Assembly: GCA_025462755.1 (NCBI GenBank)
Contig: JAOAPF010000317.1
Location: forward strand, 1-64,000
Length of the DNA: 64,000 nucleotides
DNA from: Edaphobacter sp.
GTDB lineage: Bacteria > Acidobacteriota > Terriglobia > Terriglobales > Acidobacteriaceae
Direction: 5' to 3'
Notes under the pieces: generated by a model
Told to the model about the DNA's origin: nothing
What the model saw: the letters and a program-made list of their open reading frames with translations, nothing else
The model's database searches: none
Position numbers and translations under genes: made by a program
Part shown: piece after piece, positions 28,925 to 38,494 of the stretch
Numbering within the stretch: position 1 is the first letter of the stretch
Layout: the number at the start of each line of letters is the position of its first letter

Positions 28925-29208
28925 CGTATCCTCTCGTCGTCTGTATCCGCCATCACTTGCTGCAACATCGCCCGCATCGTCCCAATCGTCTGGTTCATCC
29001 GCGCACACTCCTGCAACCCCTCCCGAATCGCCTCACGCATCGCATCCGGCTCACCGAGCAGGTCTCCCATCGCCAGCCGGCACTGCAGCACCGTTAGTGG
29101 CTGGCAAAGACCATGCAGCGCTACATCGATCCGCTCGACCAAATCCTCTTGAACGACCCTCTGCACAACCTCACTCACCGGCAAACGCCACACCCACGGG
29201 ATATTCAC
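28921..29208 (-). CDS. 95-aa HisKA/DHp-like protein lacking an HATPase domain
   Basis: ERIDVALHGLCQPLTVLQCRLAMGDLLGEPDAMREAIREGLQECARMNQTIGTMRAMLQQVM resembles an H-box helical hairpin. Overlaps both neighbours. Confidence 0.6.
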   Translation of the reverse strand: MNIPWVWRLPVSEVVQRVVQEDLVERIDVALHGLCQPLTVLQCRLAMGDLLGEPDAMREAIREGLQECARMNQTIGTMRAMLQQVMADTDDERIR

Positions 29209-29914
29209 TCACCCGCGCCACCATCCTTCCCCCGGCGCCCATCCGGTATCCCTCGCCCCGCACCGTCTCGATCACGGGACATGCCTCATTGCCATCCGCA
29301 CCCACCGCCCCCAGCTTTCTCCGCAGGTAGTTCACATACACGTCCACCACGTTGGTTCCTGCGTCCGGAGACATCTGCCAAACCTCGCGCAGCAACTCAC
29401 TCCGGGTGCAACACCGCCCGCGCCGCATCAGCAAAAACTCCAGCAAGGAAAACTCCTTGACCGTAAGCTCCACCAATCGCCCATTCCTCACCACCTTCCG
29501 CTCCATGCGGTTCATTTCAACATCGCCATGCCGCAACACCGGATCGGCAAACTGCTCCCGCCGCCGCAGCAGCGCACGGCAACGTGCCGTCAGCTCATGA
29601 AAGCTGAAGGGCTTCAACAGACAATCATCTGCTCCCAGGTTGAGGCACTTCACTCGCTCGTCCACGTGGCTGCGTCCCGTCAGCACCAGCACGGCGGTCT
29701 CATCAAACCGCCCGCGCATCTCTTCCAGCACTTCAGTCCCGTCTTTCTTCGGAAGGCTAAGGTCGAGCACAATCAGGTCCGGACGATGCTCCGCAGCATG
29801 AACCAGCGCCGCCTCTCCATCTCCCACCCAGCTCACGTCATGGCCCTCGAGCTTTAGTCCCTTTTGCAGAAACAAGCCAAGAGCCGCATCATCTTCAACG
29901 ATCAGAACTCGCAT
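29171..29914 (-). CDS. OmpR-family response regulator
   Basis: 247 aa; MRVLIVEDDAALGLFLQKGL, DLIVLDLSLPKKDGTEVL, LLKPFSFHELTAR, winged-helix VELTVKEFSLLEFLLMRRGRCCTRSELLREVW...VDVYVNYLRRKLG. Confidence 0.92.
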   Translation of the reverse strand: MRVLIVEDDAALGLFLQKGLKLEGHDVSWVGDGEAALVHAAEHRPDLIVLDLSLPKKDGTEVLEEMRGRFDETAVLVLTGRSHVDERVKCLNLGADDCLLKPFSFHELTARCRALLRRREQFADPVLRHGDVEMNRMERKVVRNGRLVELTVKEFSLLEFLLMRRGRCCTRSELLREVWQMSPDAGTNVVDVYVNYLRRKLGAVGADGNEACPVIETVRGEGYRMGAGGRMVARVSEYPVGVAFAGE

Positions 29915-30168
29915 TTTGTCATCTCCAAAGCAGAAGGTCTTCAGTACTGCAGGTCACATTACCAATTCGGTCGTGTAATTACCTTGGTTCATCCCTCGCG
30001 TTTTCACAAGCGCTCTTTGCAAACTTTTGCGCACTCTATTTCAAAATGGGAATTTCTCAAGAACTCCCATCGACCAACTGGCGACAACTCGCTCCTTCAC
30101 CTTCCCCACAGCCTTTCGTTGCCAAATCCGGGACATGGGAATCAAGTCGGTTAGCAGCAATCAAGCGC

Positions 30169-30205
30169 AGCGAATAAAAGACTTGCAATTCGCCTTTTAT
30201 TCGCT
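30169..30205. promoter_or_regulatory. Inverted repeat over the lexA promoter (putative operator)
   Basis: AGCGAATAAAAG (30169-30180) and CTTTTATTCGCT (30194-30205), perfect 12-bp arms, 13-nt spacer; overlaps TTGCAA-N16-TACAAT (30183-30210). Confidence 0.6.
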
Positions 30206-30217
30206 ACAATCATGCGC

Positions 30218-30823
30218 ATGGCAATCACGCGGCGGCAAAAAGAAGTCATCGACTTCCTGTCCAGCTTCACCCAGAAGAACGGATACTCCCCTTCCTACGA
30301 AGAGATCGCCAGCGGTCTGGGTCTCAGTTCCCTCGCCACCGTGCACAAACACGTCACCAATTTGCAAAACAAGGGCCTGCTTCAGCGCGCGCACAATCGC
30401 AGCCGTTCCATCGATGTTCTCCCCGTCCGCAGCGGTAAAAAAGGCTCCGATCGCCTTCCTCTTCTGGGCCGCATCGCAGCCGGCCAGCCCGTGGAAGCCA
30501 TCGAAACCGCGGAGAGCATCTCTCTGTCGGACATCATCGGCAACCGGGAGGTCTTCGCCCTCGAAGTACGCGGCGACTCCATGCGCGATGAGCACATCGT
30601 CTCTGGAGACTACGTCTTGGTCGAGCGCACTCGCACCGCCCGTGAAGGTGAGATCATCGTCGCCCTCATAGACGGTGCCGACGCCACGCTCAAGCGCTTC
30701 TATCGCGAAGGCAGCATGATCCGACTGCAACCATCCAACACCGAAATGTCCCCCATCTACGCCCCTGCCGCCAACGTCAGCATCCAGGGCAAGGTTCTCG
30801 GCGTCCTCCGCAAATACGCCTGA
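30218..30823 (+). CDS. lexA: LexA repressor
   Basis: MAITRRQKEVIDFLSSFTQKNGYSPSYEEIASGLGLSSLATVHKHV...PLLGRIAAGQPVEA...VRGDSMRDEHIVSGDYVLVER. ORF can also start at 30212 (MRMAITRR). Confidence 0.95.
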   Translation: MAITRRQKEVIDFLSSFTQKNGYSPSYEEIASGLGLSSLATVHKHVTNLQNKGLLQRAHNRSRSIDVLPVRSGKKGSDRLPLLGRIAAGQPVEAIETAESISLSDIIGNREVFALEVRGDSMRDEHIVSGDYVLVERTRTAREGEIIVALIDGADATLKRFYREGSMIRLQPSNTEMSPIYAPAANVSIQGKVLGVLRKYA

Positions 30824-30832
30824 CACTTCCCC

Positions 30833-30855
30833 GCTAAATTCACATGAAATTTAGC
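30833..30855. terminator. AT-rich stem-loop downstream of lexA
   Basis: GCTAAATT ... AATTTAGC inverted repeat; no clear T-run. Confidence 0.4.
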
Positions 30856-31034
30856 AGATAGCACTCCCCAAAGTAGCCATTCCTTTCCTCTCAGTGAACG
30901 TCCAAAATTGGACACGGAAGTATCTCTGCGTCCTTGCAACAACTTTCTCCCCCGTCTATGGAACCGCGCAGCATCTTCTTGCGTAATCACACTCCGAGAC
31001 GCCTCACCAACCAGAAAGATATGGGAGCACCCCC

Positions 31035-32243
31035 TTGGCTACACAGCGCAAAAACAAACGTAAAGTCTGGTTATGGACCGGTCTCATCGTCCTCGTAGCA
31101 GCCGTAGCTCTGGGCATCGCAGTCAGCGCCCGCGGCAACACGACTAAATTTGAGCCCTCCCAACTCGCCAAGGCCGAGTTCGGCGACATCGCCCGCTCCG
31201 TCGTCGCCACAGGCAAGGTTCAGCCCATCACCAAGGTTGAGGTCAAATCCAAAGCCTCCGGCATCGTCACCCGTCTCGACACCGACATCAACGCTCAAGT
31301 CAAGCAAGGTCAGGTCCTCGCCCAACTGGACCAGCAGGAGATCCTCGCTCAGGTAGCTGCGCAAAAGGCCCAGCTCAACGCCGCAGAATCCAATGCCCGC
31401 GCCGCCGCCGCCGCCATCCAGTACGACAAGGTCAGCGCCGAAGCCCCGGACCTGCCAATGTACAAGAACACCTACGAACGCAATATGGCGATGTCGAAAC
31501 AGGGCGTCGTCTCCCTGCAATCGCTCGATGACGCACAGCAGAGGTACCTCGCCGCCGTCAACACCCGCGACAAAGCCGTCTCACAAATTAATGTCGACAC
31601 CTCCAAGCTCCGCCAAGCTCAGGCCCAGGTCGCTCAGAACCAGGCCTCTCTCAAGCAACTTGAAGAGCAGCTCAGTTACACCACCGTCACCTCACCCATG
31701 GATGGCACCATTCTCTCCCGCGACGTCGAGATCGGCGACGCTGTCAGCTCCATCCTTGTCCTCGGCTCCACCGCCACTCTCGTTATGACCATCGGCGACA
31801 TCACCCAGGTTTACGTCCAGGGAAAAGTAGACGAGTCCGACATCGGCAAGGTCTACCTCGGCCAGGCCGCTCGCATCAAGGTCGAATCCTTCAAGGACAA
31901 AGCCTTCGTTGGCAAAGTAACCAAGATCGCTCCCCTCGGCGTCGAAAAGGACAACGTCACCACATTCGAGGTCCGTGTCTCCATCGACAACCCCGGCGGC
32001 GAACTCAAAGCCAACATGACGGCCAACGCCGAGATCCTTCTTGAAGAGCACAAAAAGGTTCTCACCGTCCCCGAGCAGGCAGTTCTCTACGACAAGGATC
32101 GCAACGCCTCCGTCGAAGTCCCTGATCCGAAGACGAAGAACGGCCGGCGCAAAGTCGATATCAAGGCCGGCATCTCCAACGGCACCAAAACCGAGGTCCT
32201 CGCCGGCCTGAAATCCGGCGACACTGTCATCCTTCAGCAATAA
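31035..32243 (+). CDS. Efflux transporter periplasmic adaptor (HlyD/RND/MacA-type)
   Basis: 402 aa, TTG start; VVATGKVQPITKVEVKSKASGIVTRLDTDINAQVKQGQVLAQLD, coiled coil, YTTVTSPMDGTILSRDVEIGDAV. Confidence 0.88.
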   Translation: MATQRKNKRKVWLWTGLIVLVAAVALGIAVSARGNTTKFEPSQLAKAEFGDIARSVVATGKVQPITKVEVKSKASGIVTRLDTDINAQVKQGQVLAQLDQQEILAQVAAQKAQLNAAESNARAAAAAIQYDKVSAEAPDLPMYKNTYERNMAMSKQGVVSLQSLDDAQQRYLAAVNTRDKAVSQINVDTSKLRQAQAQVAQNQASLKQLEEQLSYTTVTSPMDGTILSRDVEIGDAVSSILVLGSTATLVMTIGDITQVYVQGKVDESDIGKVYLGQAARIKVESFKDKAFVGKVTKIAPLGVEKDNVTTFEVRVSIDNPGGELKANMTANAEILLEEHKKVLTVPEQAVLYDKDRNASVEVPDPKTKNGRRKVDIKAGISNGTKTEVLAGLKSGDTVILQQ

Positions 32244-32360
32244 GCTCTGCTGCGGCCAGCAACCAGTTTTCAGTTCGCATCCGAGGAACACCTCCAGCAA
32301 TCTTCTCGAAGGGGCCAGCATCCAAACCGCAACCACCAGAGTCGACTAAAGGAAATCCCC

Positions 32361-33230
32361 ATGACAATTAAGACCATCAAAGTCCTCGCCACCACCACCG
32401 CCGCGACCCTCGCCCTCGCCGCCACCGCCTTCGCCGCCGACGGCAACTTCGTCCGCACTCTCAATGTCGGCGGCACTCCCAACGTCTCGGTCTCCACCGG
32501 CTCCGGCTATATCCATCTCAATCCCGGATCGGGCGACCAGGTCAACATCGTCGCCCATCTCCGCTCCAGCCACGGCTGGATGAGCGGCGGCAACGACGTC
32601 GACAGCCGCATTCAGCAGATCGTCAACAACCCGCCCATCGTCCAGAACGGCAACGAAATCACCATCGGCGAACGCCATAATACCGACCTCTACCGCAACA
32701 TCAGCATCGACTACGACATCACTCTCCCCAAATCGTCTGCGATTAACGCGTCTACCGGCTCCGGCGATGTGCAGATCCAGGACGTCGGCGCCACCATCAA
32801 GGCCCAAAGCGGCTCCGGCTCCGTCCGGGCTCACGGCATTCAAGGTGCAGCGACCCTGGGCACCGGATCGGGCGATATTGAACTCCAACAGACTGGGCCC
32901 GGCGATGTTAAAGCCGAGACCGGCAGCGGCAGCATTCGCCTCAACGGCCTCTCCGGCGCCCTCAGAGCCAGCACAGGCAGCGGTGACATCGAAGCTGCCG
33001 GCCAACCCACCACAGACTGGAAGCTCAGTACAGGCAGCGGCTCCGTCCGTCTCGTCGTCGGCAACGCCCACTTCAACCTCGACGCCGATACCGGCTCCGG
33101 CAGCGTCAACGTCTCGCAGCCGATCACCATGCAAGGCAGTCTCAACCGTCACCACGTAAGCGGCGTCGTCAACGGCGGCGGTCCCACCATTCGCGTCGGT
33201 ACCGGCTCCGGCGATATTCAAATCAAATAA
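32361..33230 (+). CDS. DUF4097-type beta-helical secreted protein with TGSGDI/SGSV repeats
   Basis: 289 aa; signal peptide; repeated STGSGDVQIQ, SGSGSVRAHG, TGSGDIELQ, TGSGSIRLNG, TGSGDIEAAG, TGSGSVRLV. Confidence 0.8.
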   Translation: MTIKTIKVLATTTAATLALAATAFAADGNFVRTLNVGGTPNVSVSTGSGYIHLNPGSGDQVNIVAHLRSSHGWMSGGNDVDSRIQQIVNNPPIVQNGNEITIGERHNTDLYRNISIDYDITLPKSSAINASTGSGDVQIQDVGATIKAQSGSGSVRAHGIQGAATLGTGSGDIELQQTGPGDVKAETGSGSIRLNGLSGALRASTGSGDIEAAGQPTTDWKLSTGSGSVRLVVGNAHFNLDADTGSGSVNVSQPITMQGSLNRHHVSGVVNGGGPTIRVGTGSGDIQIK

Positions 33231-33274
33231 CCGCAATTCGAGTCAGCGGCGGCCCACAAAGCCGTCGCTTGTGC

Positions 33275-33949
33275 TCAATCCGCGAGCGTCACGCGGCCAG
33301 TTCCCAGGTCATAGCTCCCGCTCACGATCTTCAAACCATCGTTCTTGATCGCCTTCGCGATTACGGTCGAGCTCTCCCTCAACACTTGTGCCTGATAGGC
33401 TGCATTCATCTTCACCGCCAACGGAACGTCCCCTTTCGCTCCCCGTATCCCAGGCATCAGATGCTGATACAAAACGCTGATCTGCCCCGGTACCTCCTTG
33501 GCCGCAACCGCCGCGCTAACCGCTCCGCAGTTTGTATGCCCAATCACCACCAGGGCTTTCACGCCAAGCGCAGCCACCGCATACTCCAGACTCGCCATAA
33601 TCTCCGGTGTCACAATATTGCCTGCCACTCGCGAGACAAATACATGCCCTATCGTCTGATCGAACAGAATCTCCACCGGCACTCGTGAGTCAGCGCACGC
33701 CAGCACTGCGGCAAAGGGCTCCTGCTTCAGCACCGTCTTCTCTTTCAGAATCTTCAGGTCCTCAGGAAACGATGTAATCTTCCCAGCGATGAACCGTTCA
33801 TTGCCCTCCATCAACTCCCGTATAGCCGCTTCGCCCGTCAACGTCGACTGCGCTAACGCCCTTACGCCGCCTCCTGCCACCACACCAGCCGCTGCCAGCC
33901 CTGCAACAAACTGCCGTCGCGTCCAATCCCCAGCCGTCACTCTATGCAT
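33275..33949 (-). CDS. Beta-carbonic anhydrase with Tat signal
   Basis: MHRVTAGDWTRRQFVAGLAAAGVVAGG...; AVLACADSRVPVEILFDQTIGHVFVSRVAGN and VIGHTNCGAVSAA are beta-CA motifs. ATG at 33949 preferred. Confidence 0.9.
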   Translation of the reverse strand: MHRVTAGDWTRRQFVAGLAAAGVVAGGGVRALAQSTLTGEAAIRELMEGNERFIAGKITSFPEDLKILKEKTVLKQEPFAAVLACADSRVPVEILFDQTIGHVFVSRVAGNIVTPEIMASLEYAVAALGVKALVVIGHTNCGAVSAAVAAKEVPGQISVLYQHLMPGIRGAKGDVPLAVKMNAAYQAQVLRESSTVIAKAIKNDGLKIVSGSYDLGTGRVTLAD

Positions 33950-34004
33950 GGTGCCTCCGTTCCCAAGAAGCTTACACCCCGACCCAATCAATTACCCTTA
34001 AACA

Positions 34005-34733
34005 ATGCTCATCGCTCCATCTCCCCGCCTCCTCGTCTTCGACCTCGACGGCACCCTCATCGACTCCCGCACCGACCTCTGCAACTCCGTCAACGCCACC
34101 CTGGCCCACTTCGGCAAGTCCGAGCTCCCGGACGCCGTCATCGCCAGCTACATCGGCGACGGAGCCTCCCTGCTCGTCCGCCGGGCCTTCGGCGATCCCG
34201 AGGGCGACATCCATGACGAAGAATATGTAACCGAAGCACTCACATTTTTTCTGGACTACTACCGCATCCACAAGCTCGACTACACCTTCCTCTATCCCGG
34301 CGTTCTCGAATCCCTCAAAGCCATCCGTGCCGCACACCCCGAGATGCTCATGGCCGTCCTGACCAACAAGCCCGTCAACCCCTCCCGCGACATCTGCGAA
34401 CACTTCGGCCTCTCGCATTTCTTCTTCCAGAACTACGGCGGCAACAGCTTCCACACCAAAAAACCCGACCCTCACGGTCTCGAAAGTCTCGTCGCCGAAG
34501 CCAGCGCCATCGCAGGCCACGCCATCGCTCCCGCCGAAACCATCATGATCGGCGACACCGACGTCGACGTCATCACCGCCCGCAACTGCGGCGCCCGCAG
34601 CATCGGCTGCACCTTCGGCCTAAAGCCCCACTCCCTGGCGGACGCCCCACCCGATCACCTGGCCTACACCCCGACCGACTGGCTCCGCCTCCTAGGCATC
34701 AACAGCCCTACTGCCCCGTCTCAAACCGCTTGA
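34005..34733 (+). CDS. gph: HAD-family hydrolase, phosphoglycolate phosphatase-like
   Basis: 242 aa; LLVFDLDGTLIDSRTDLCNSVNATLAHFG, LTNKP, KKPDPHGLESLV, MIGDTDVDVITARNCG. Confidence 0.85.
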   Translation: MLIAPSPRLLVFDLDGTLIDSRTDLCNSVNATLAHFGKSELPDAVIASYIGDGASLLVRRAFGDPEGDIHDEEYVTEALTFFLDYYRIHKLDYTFLYPGVLESLKAIRAAHPEMLMAVLTNKPVNPSRDICEHFGLSHFFFQNYGGNSFHTKKPDPHGLESLVAEASAIAGHAIAPAETIMIGDTDVDVITARNCGARSIGCTFGLKPHSLADAPPDHLAYTPTDWLRLLGINSPTAPSQTA

Positions 34734-36378
34734 AGAAGCTCGTATCCAGATAATGCTGCCTCGCAGGATCATCCGCCACCGCTCTCGCTAGATCGGCAAA
34801 GAAGTCATTGAACTGCGCAGCGGCTACAAGGTCCACAGGCTGCGTCAGATCATCATCGGTCGAGTGATACCGCTGGGCCAGCCAACCCCTCCACGCCTTG
34901 TACTCCGGCGAATCCTTGGTCCAGCCAAACTTCATCGCCAGTGCCGGCACTCCGGCCTGCACAAAGCTGTACTGGTCCGTGCGGATAAACGAGTTCCGGT
35001 CCGGCTCCGGATCAGGCGCAATCACAATCCCGTGCTCGGCGCCCACCTTCCTTGCATCCTCCCCCAGCGTCGACTCGTCCAGTCCCTGCACATGCAGCTT
35101 TTTCAACGCAAACAGAGGCATAAACATATCCAGATTCAAATCCGCATCGATCGCACTCTCTGGAACCGTAGGATGTCCAGCAAAGTATCGCGATCCCAGC
35201 AACCCCTTCTCCTCCGCCGTAAAAATCACAAACAAGACTGACCGCTTCGGCCTCGTCTTCGCCTGACTCAGCTTCTTCGCCGTCTCCAGAACCGTAGCCA
35301 CACCCGAGGCATCATCCATCGCGCCGCTGTAGATTGTCTTCCCATTGATCGGAGCACCAACGCCAAGATGATCCAGATGCGCGGACACCAGCACATACTG
35401 CTTCGAAAGCGCAGGGTCAGATCCCTTCAGCTTCCCAACAATGTTTGGCGACACGACATGCGAAGTCTCTCCCACCACCGTCGCCGTCACGCTCTTCCCC
35501 AGACCAAAGTGAGGCAGAGGCTTCTGCGCATCCGCCAGCGCCAGCATCTCCGCAAACGTATGTCCCGTTCCCGCAAAAAGCTTCTCCGCCTGCGCCGGAT
35601 TGAACGTCGCCGAAAACATAGTCTTGTGCTCATCCGCCAGTGCAGGATGCTTCGCCGCCACAGCATCCGCATCGGGAGCGGGCGACAATCGCATACCCGG
35701 CTGCGATGCACTGCTCGCCATCCGCTGCCATCCAAAGTCCATAGACTTCGGTGTCGGTATCGAAATCGTCCCCACCGCGCCCGCCTCACGCAGCGCCCTG
35801 GCCAATGGCGAGGTCCGCGCGAACGACTTCAGCGCCCCCGGCAGATCCGCCGGACCACCGTTGATGTACACCACAACCTTGCCTTTCAACGATGACACCG
35901 GCACCTCAGCCGAATTGAAATCGTCATACTTCGACTCCGGCAGATGCAGCCCATACCCAATAAACACCAGCGGCGCATCCACCTTCCCCACCTGCGCCGA
36001 TCGTGAGCCGAGGATCGCGTCCTCACCCAGCACCAGCGGCGTCACCTTCCCATCCACCACCACGTTCATCGACGACTTACTCGCAATCACCCGCTGTACG
36101 TCAAAATGCACTGGCTGGTAATAGCCACCATCCACACCCGCCGGCGTCAATCCGTAAGCCTTGAACTGATCGACCACATACGCCGCGGCCCTCAGATAGT
36201 CTTCACTCCCCGTCAGCCGCCCATTCATCGAAGGGTCGGCAAGCTTCTGCACATGCGCCCACCACACCTTGCCCTGCGCCTCGTCGTTCGAGCTCGCCGC
36301 GCCCGTCTGCGCCCACATCAAAAACCCACTGATCCCGCCGGCCAGTGCAGCAACGAAAGCAAAGCGAACCATACGCAT
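34708..36378 (-). CDS. M28-family peptidase (secreted)
   Basis: 556 aa; VLVSAHLDHLG, YSGAMDDASGVATVLE, VIFTAEEKGLLGSRYFA, RTDQYSFVQAGVPALAM. Confidence 0.9.
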   Translation of the reverse strand: MRMVRFAFVAALAGGISGFLMWAQTGAASSNDEAQGKVWWAHVQKLADPSMNGRLTGSEDYLRAAAYVVDQFKAYGLTPAGVDGGYYQPVHFDVQRVIASKSSMNVVVDGKVTPLVLGEDAILGSRSAQVGKVDAPLVFIGYGLHLPESKYDDFNSAEVPVSSLKGKVVVYINGGPADLPGALKSFARTSPLARALREAGAVGTISIPTPKSMDFGWQRMASSASQPGMRLSPAPDADAVAAKHPALADEHKTMFSATFNPAQAEKLFAGTGHTFAEMLALADAQKPLPHFGLGKSVTATVVGETSHVVSPNIVGKLKGSDPALSKQYVLVSAHLDHLGVGAPINGKTIYSGAMDDASGVATVLETAKKLSQAKTRPKRSVLFVIFTAEEKGLLGSRYFAGHPTVPESAIDADLNLDMFMPLFALKKLHVQGLDESTLGEDARKVGAEHGIVIAPDPEPDRNSFIRTDQYSFVQAGVPALAMKFGWTKDSPEYKAWRGWLAQRYHSTDDDLTQPVDLVAAAQFNDFFADLARAVADDPARQHYLDTSFFKRFETGQ

Positions 36379-36482
36379 TTAGCATCTCCAAAGAAAAAGG
36401 GAATGCGTCGAATCTAGCACGTCCCCTGCAATTCACGACGCTTTTTGACGCATTTCCCAGCCCTTGTTACCCTCATCCCACC

Positions 36483-37703
36483 ATGAGCTCAACCGGAAAC
36501 CGGCTCTCGACCACCTGCTGCATCATCGGCGGAGGCCCCGCCGGCATCATGCTCGGTTTCCTTCTAGCCCGCCACGGCATCGCCGTCACCGTCCTCGAAA
36601 AATACAAAGATTTCTTCCGCGACTTCCGCGGCGATACCATCCATCCCTCCACTCTCGAACTGCTGTACGAGCTGGGTCTCCTCGAAAAGTTCCTTGCACT
36701 ACCTCACTCACAGATCAGCGGCCTCACCGCCATCATCGGCGGTCGCCGCTTCAAAATCTCAGACTTCAGCCACCTCCCCACCCACGCCAAATTCATCGCA
36801 CTAATGCCCCAATGGGACTTCCTCAACTTCCTTTCCACCGAAGCGGCCCGCTTTCCCTCCTTCAAGCTCCGCATGGGCTGGGAAGCCACGGGCCTCATCC
36901 AAACAAACGACGGCACCACCACCGGTGTACTGGCCAACACTCCAGACGGCCCCGTCGAGATCCGAGCCGCACTCACCGTCGGCTGCGATGGCCGCCACGC
37001 CATCTCGCGCGACGCCGCACATCTCCCTCTCATCGACGAGGGTGTCCCCATAGACATTCTCTGGCTCCGCATTGCACGCCAGCCGTCTGACCCGGAAAAC
37101 GCACTCGGCTACTTCAACTACGGCCGTTTCATCATTCTCATCAATCGCAACGATTACTTCCAGATCGGCTACCTCATCCCCAAAGGCGCCTTTCCCCAGA
37201 TCCAGCAAGAAGGCATCTCCGCCTTCCAGCAGAGCATTGAGCGCATCGTCCCCTTCCTCGCCGGTCGCGCCGCCGAGATCGATTCATGGGACAAAGTGAA
37301 GCTCCTCACAATTCAAGTAAACCGTCTGCAGGACTGGTGCTCCCCTGGCCTGCTCTGCATAGGCGACGCAGCCCATGCGATGTCCCCGGTTGGCGGAATC
37401 GGCATCAACATCGCCCTTCAGGACGCAGTCGCCGCCGCCAACATCCTCACCGAGTCCATCCTCACCAGCGGCGCCACCGTACACGATCTGCAACGAGTCC
37501 AGCACTACCGCGAGAGCGCCGTGCGGAACACACAACGAGTGCAGGTCTTCGCCCACCGCATCCTCTCCCGCGCCCTTCAAAGCACCGGCCCCGTCACCCC
37601 ACCCCTGGCGCTTCGCATCGTCACCAGGATTCCCGGCTTCCAATACCTAACCGGACGCTTCATCGGCATGGGTCTGCAACCCCAGCACGTCAGGAAAATG
37701 TAG
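36483..37703 (+). CDS. FAD-dependent monooxygenase (PHBH-like)
   Basis: CCIIGGGPAGIMLGFLLARHGIAVTVLEK; CIGDAAHAMSPVGGIGINIALQDAVAAANIL. ATG at 36483; the longer ORF overlaps the upstream divergent gene. Confidence 0.88.
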   Translation: MSSTGNRLSTTCCIIGGGPAGIMLGFLLARHGIAVTVLEKYKDFFRDFRGDTIHPSTLELLYELGLLEKFLALPHSQISGLTAIIGGRRFKISDFSHLPTHAKFIALMPQWDFLNFLSTEAARFPSFKLRMGWEATGLIQTNDGTTTGVLANTPDGPVEIRAALTVGCDGRHAISRDAAHLPLIDEGVPIDILWLRIARQPSDPENALGYFNYGRFIILINRNDYFQIGYLIPKGAFPQIQQEGISAFQQSIERIVPFLAGRAAEIDSWDKVKLLTIQVNRLQDWCSPGLLCIGDAAHAMSPVGGIGINIALQDAVAAANILTESILTSGATVHDLQRVQHYRESAVRNTQRVQVFAHRILSRALQSTGPVTPPLALRIVTRIPGFQYLTGRFIGMGLQPQHVRKM

Positions 37704-37843
37704 CGTCCTGAGTTGATGATTCACCCCATGATGTGTCATCCCGACCGAAGCGAAGCGGAGTGGAGGGATCTGCTGTTGCTTCGGCTTGCATCAGCATAGA
37801 TGTTCCAACTGACTGCGACGTCCTTCAGACTCACCGCCCCGCC

Positions 37844-38431
37844 CTACTCAAACCCACGATTCCAGCTCTGGATCACGCGCGTCTCCCGCTCCCATCCCAG
37901 CACACTCACGCTTCCCGTCCCCAGCGCGAACAAGGCTCCCCCCCTCGCATCCAACCCGATCCAACGCGCGGCCAGAATCCTCAAAATATGCGCATGAGCA
38001 AACAGCGCCACCTTACCTCCATCAGGAGCCGCCGCCAAAGCCCGCGCAATCACCCCATCCGCGCGCTGCCCAACATGCTCCACCGTCTCCCCACCCACAA
38101 TCTCGTTCTTCCAAACCGACCACCCCGGAATCTCCGCCTGAATCTCCTTAGTAGTCTTTCCCTCATAAATCCCATAATCCCACTCCCTCAACCCGTCATC
38201 GACCTTGGCCACATCGCCAAACCCGGCAATCGCACACGTCTCCCGCGCCCGCTGCATCGGACTCACAAACACCGCATCAAACTTCGTCCCCTTCAGATAA
38301 TCCCGCAGCTCCTCCGCCCGCTTCCGCCCATGCTCAGTCAGCGGAATATCCGTACGGCTGGTATGCTGCCCACTCGCACTCCACGCCGTCTCCCCATGCC
38401 GCACCAGCCACAGCTCAGTTCCTAAAGCCAT
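37844..38431 (-). CDS. Histidine phosphatase family protein (phosphoglycerate mutase-like)
   Basis: 195 aa; [51 protein letters not shown]. Confidence 0.92.
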   Translation of the reverse strand: MALGTELWLVRHGETAWSASGQHTSRTDIPLTEHGRKRAEELRDYLKGTKFDAVFVSPMQRARETCAIAGFGDVAKVDDGLREWDYGIYEGKTTKEIQAEIPGWSVWKNEIVGGETVEHVGQRADGVIARALAAAPDGGKVALFAHAHILRILAARWIGLDARGGALFALGTGSVSVLGWERETRVIQSWNRGFE

Positions 38432-38494
38432 CCAGTTCCTCCGTTTTCTACTCCATACTCCCTACACCCTATTCCCTGCCTTTATCCTACAGAG

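Noticed and set aside
28200-29330. 376-aa plus-strand ORF opposite the regulatory cassette
   Set aside because: Ser/Pro/Ala/Arg-rich shadow frame; the minus strand encodes AAA+ and receiver domains.
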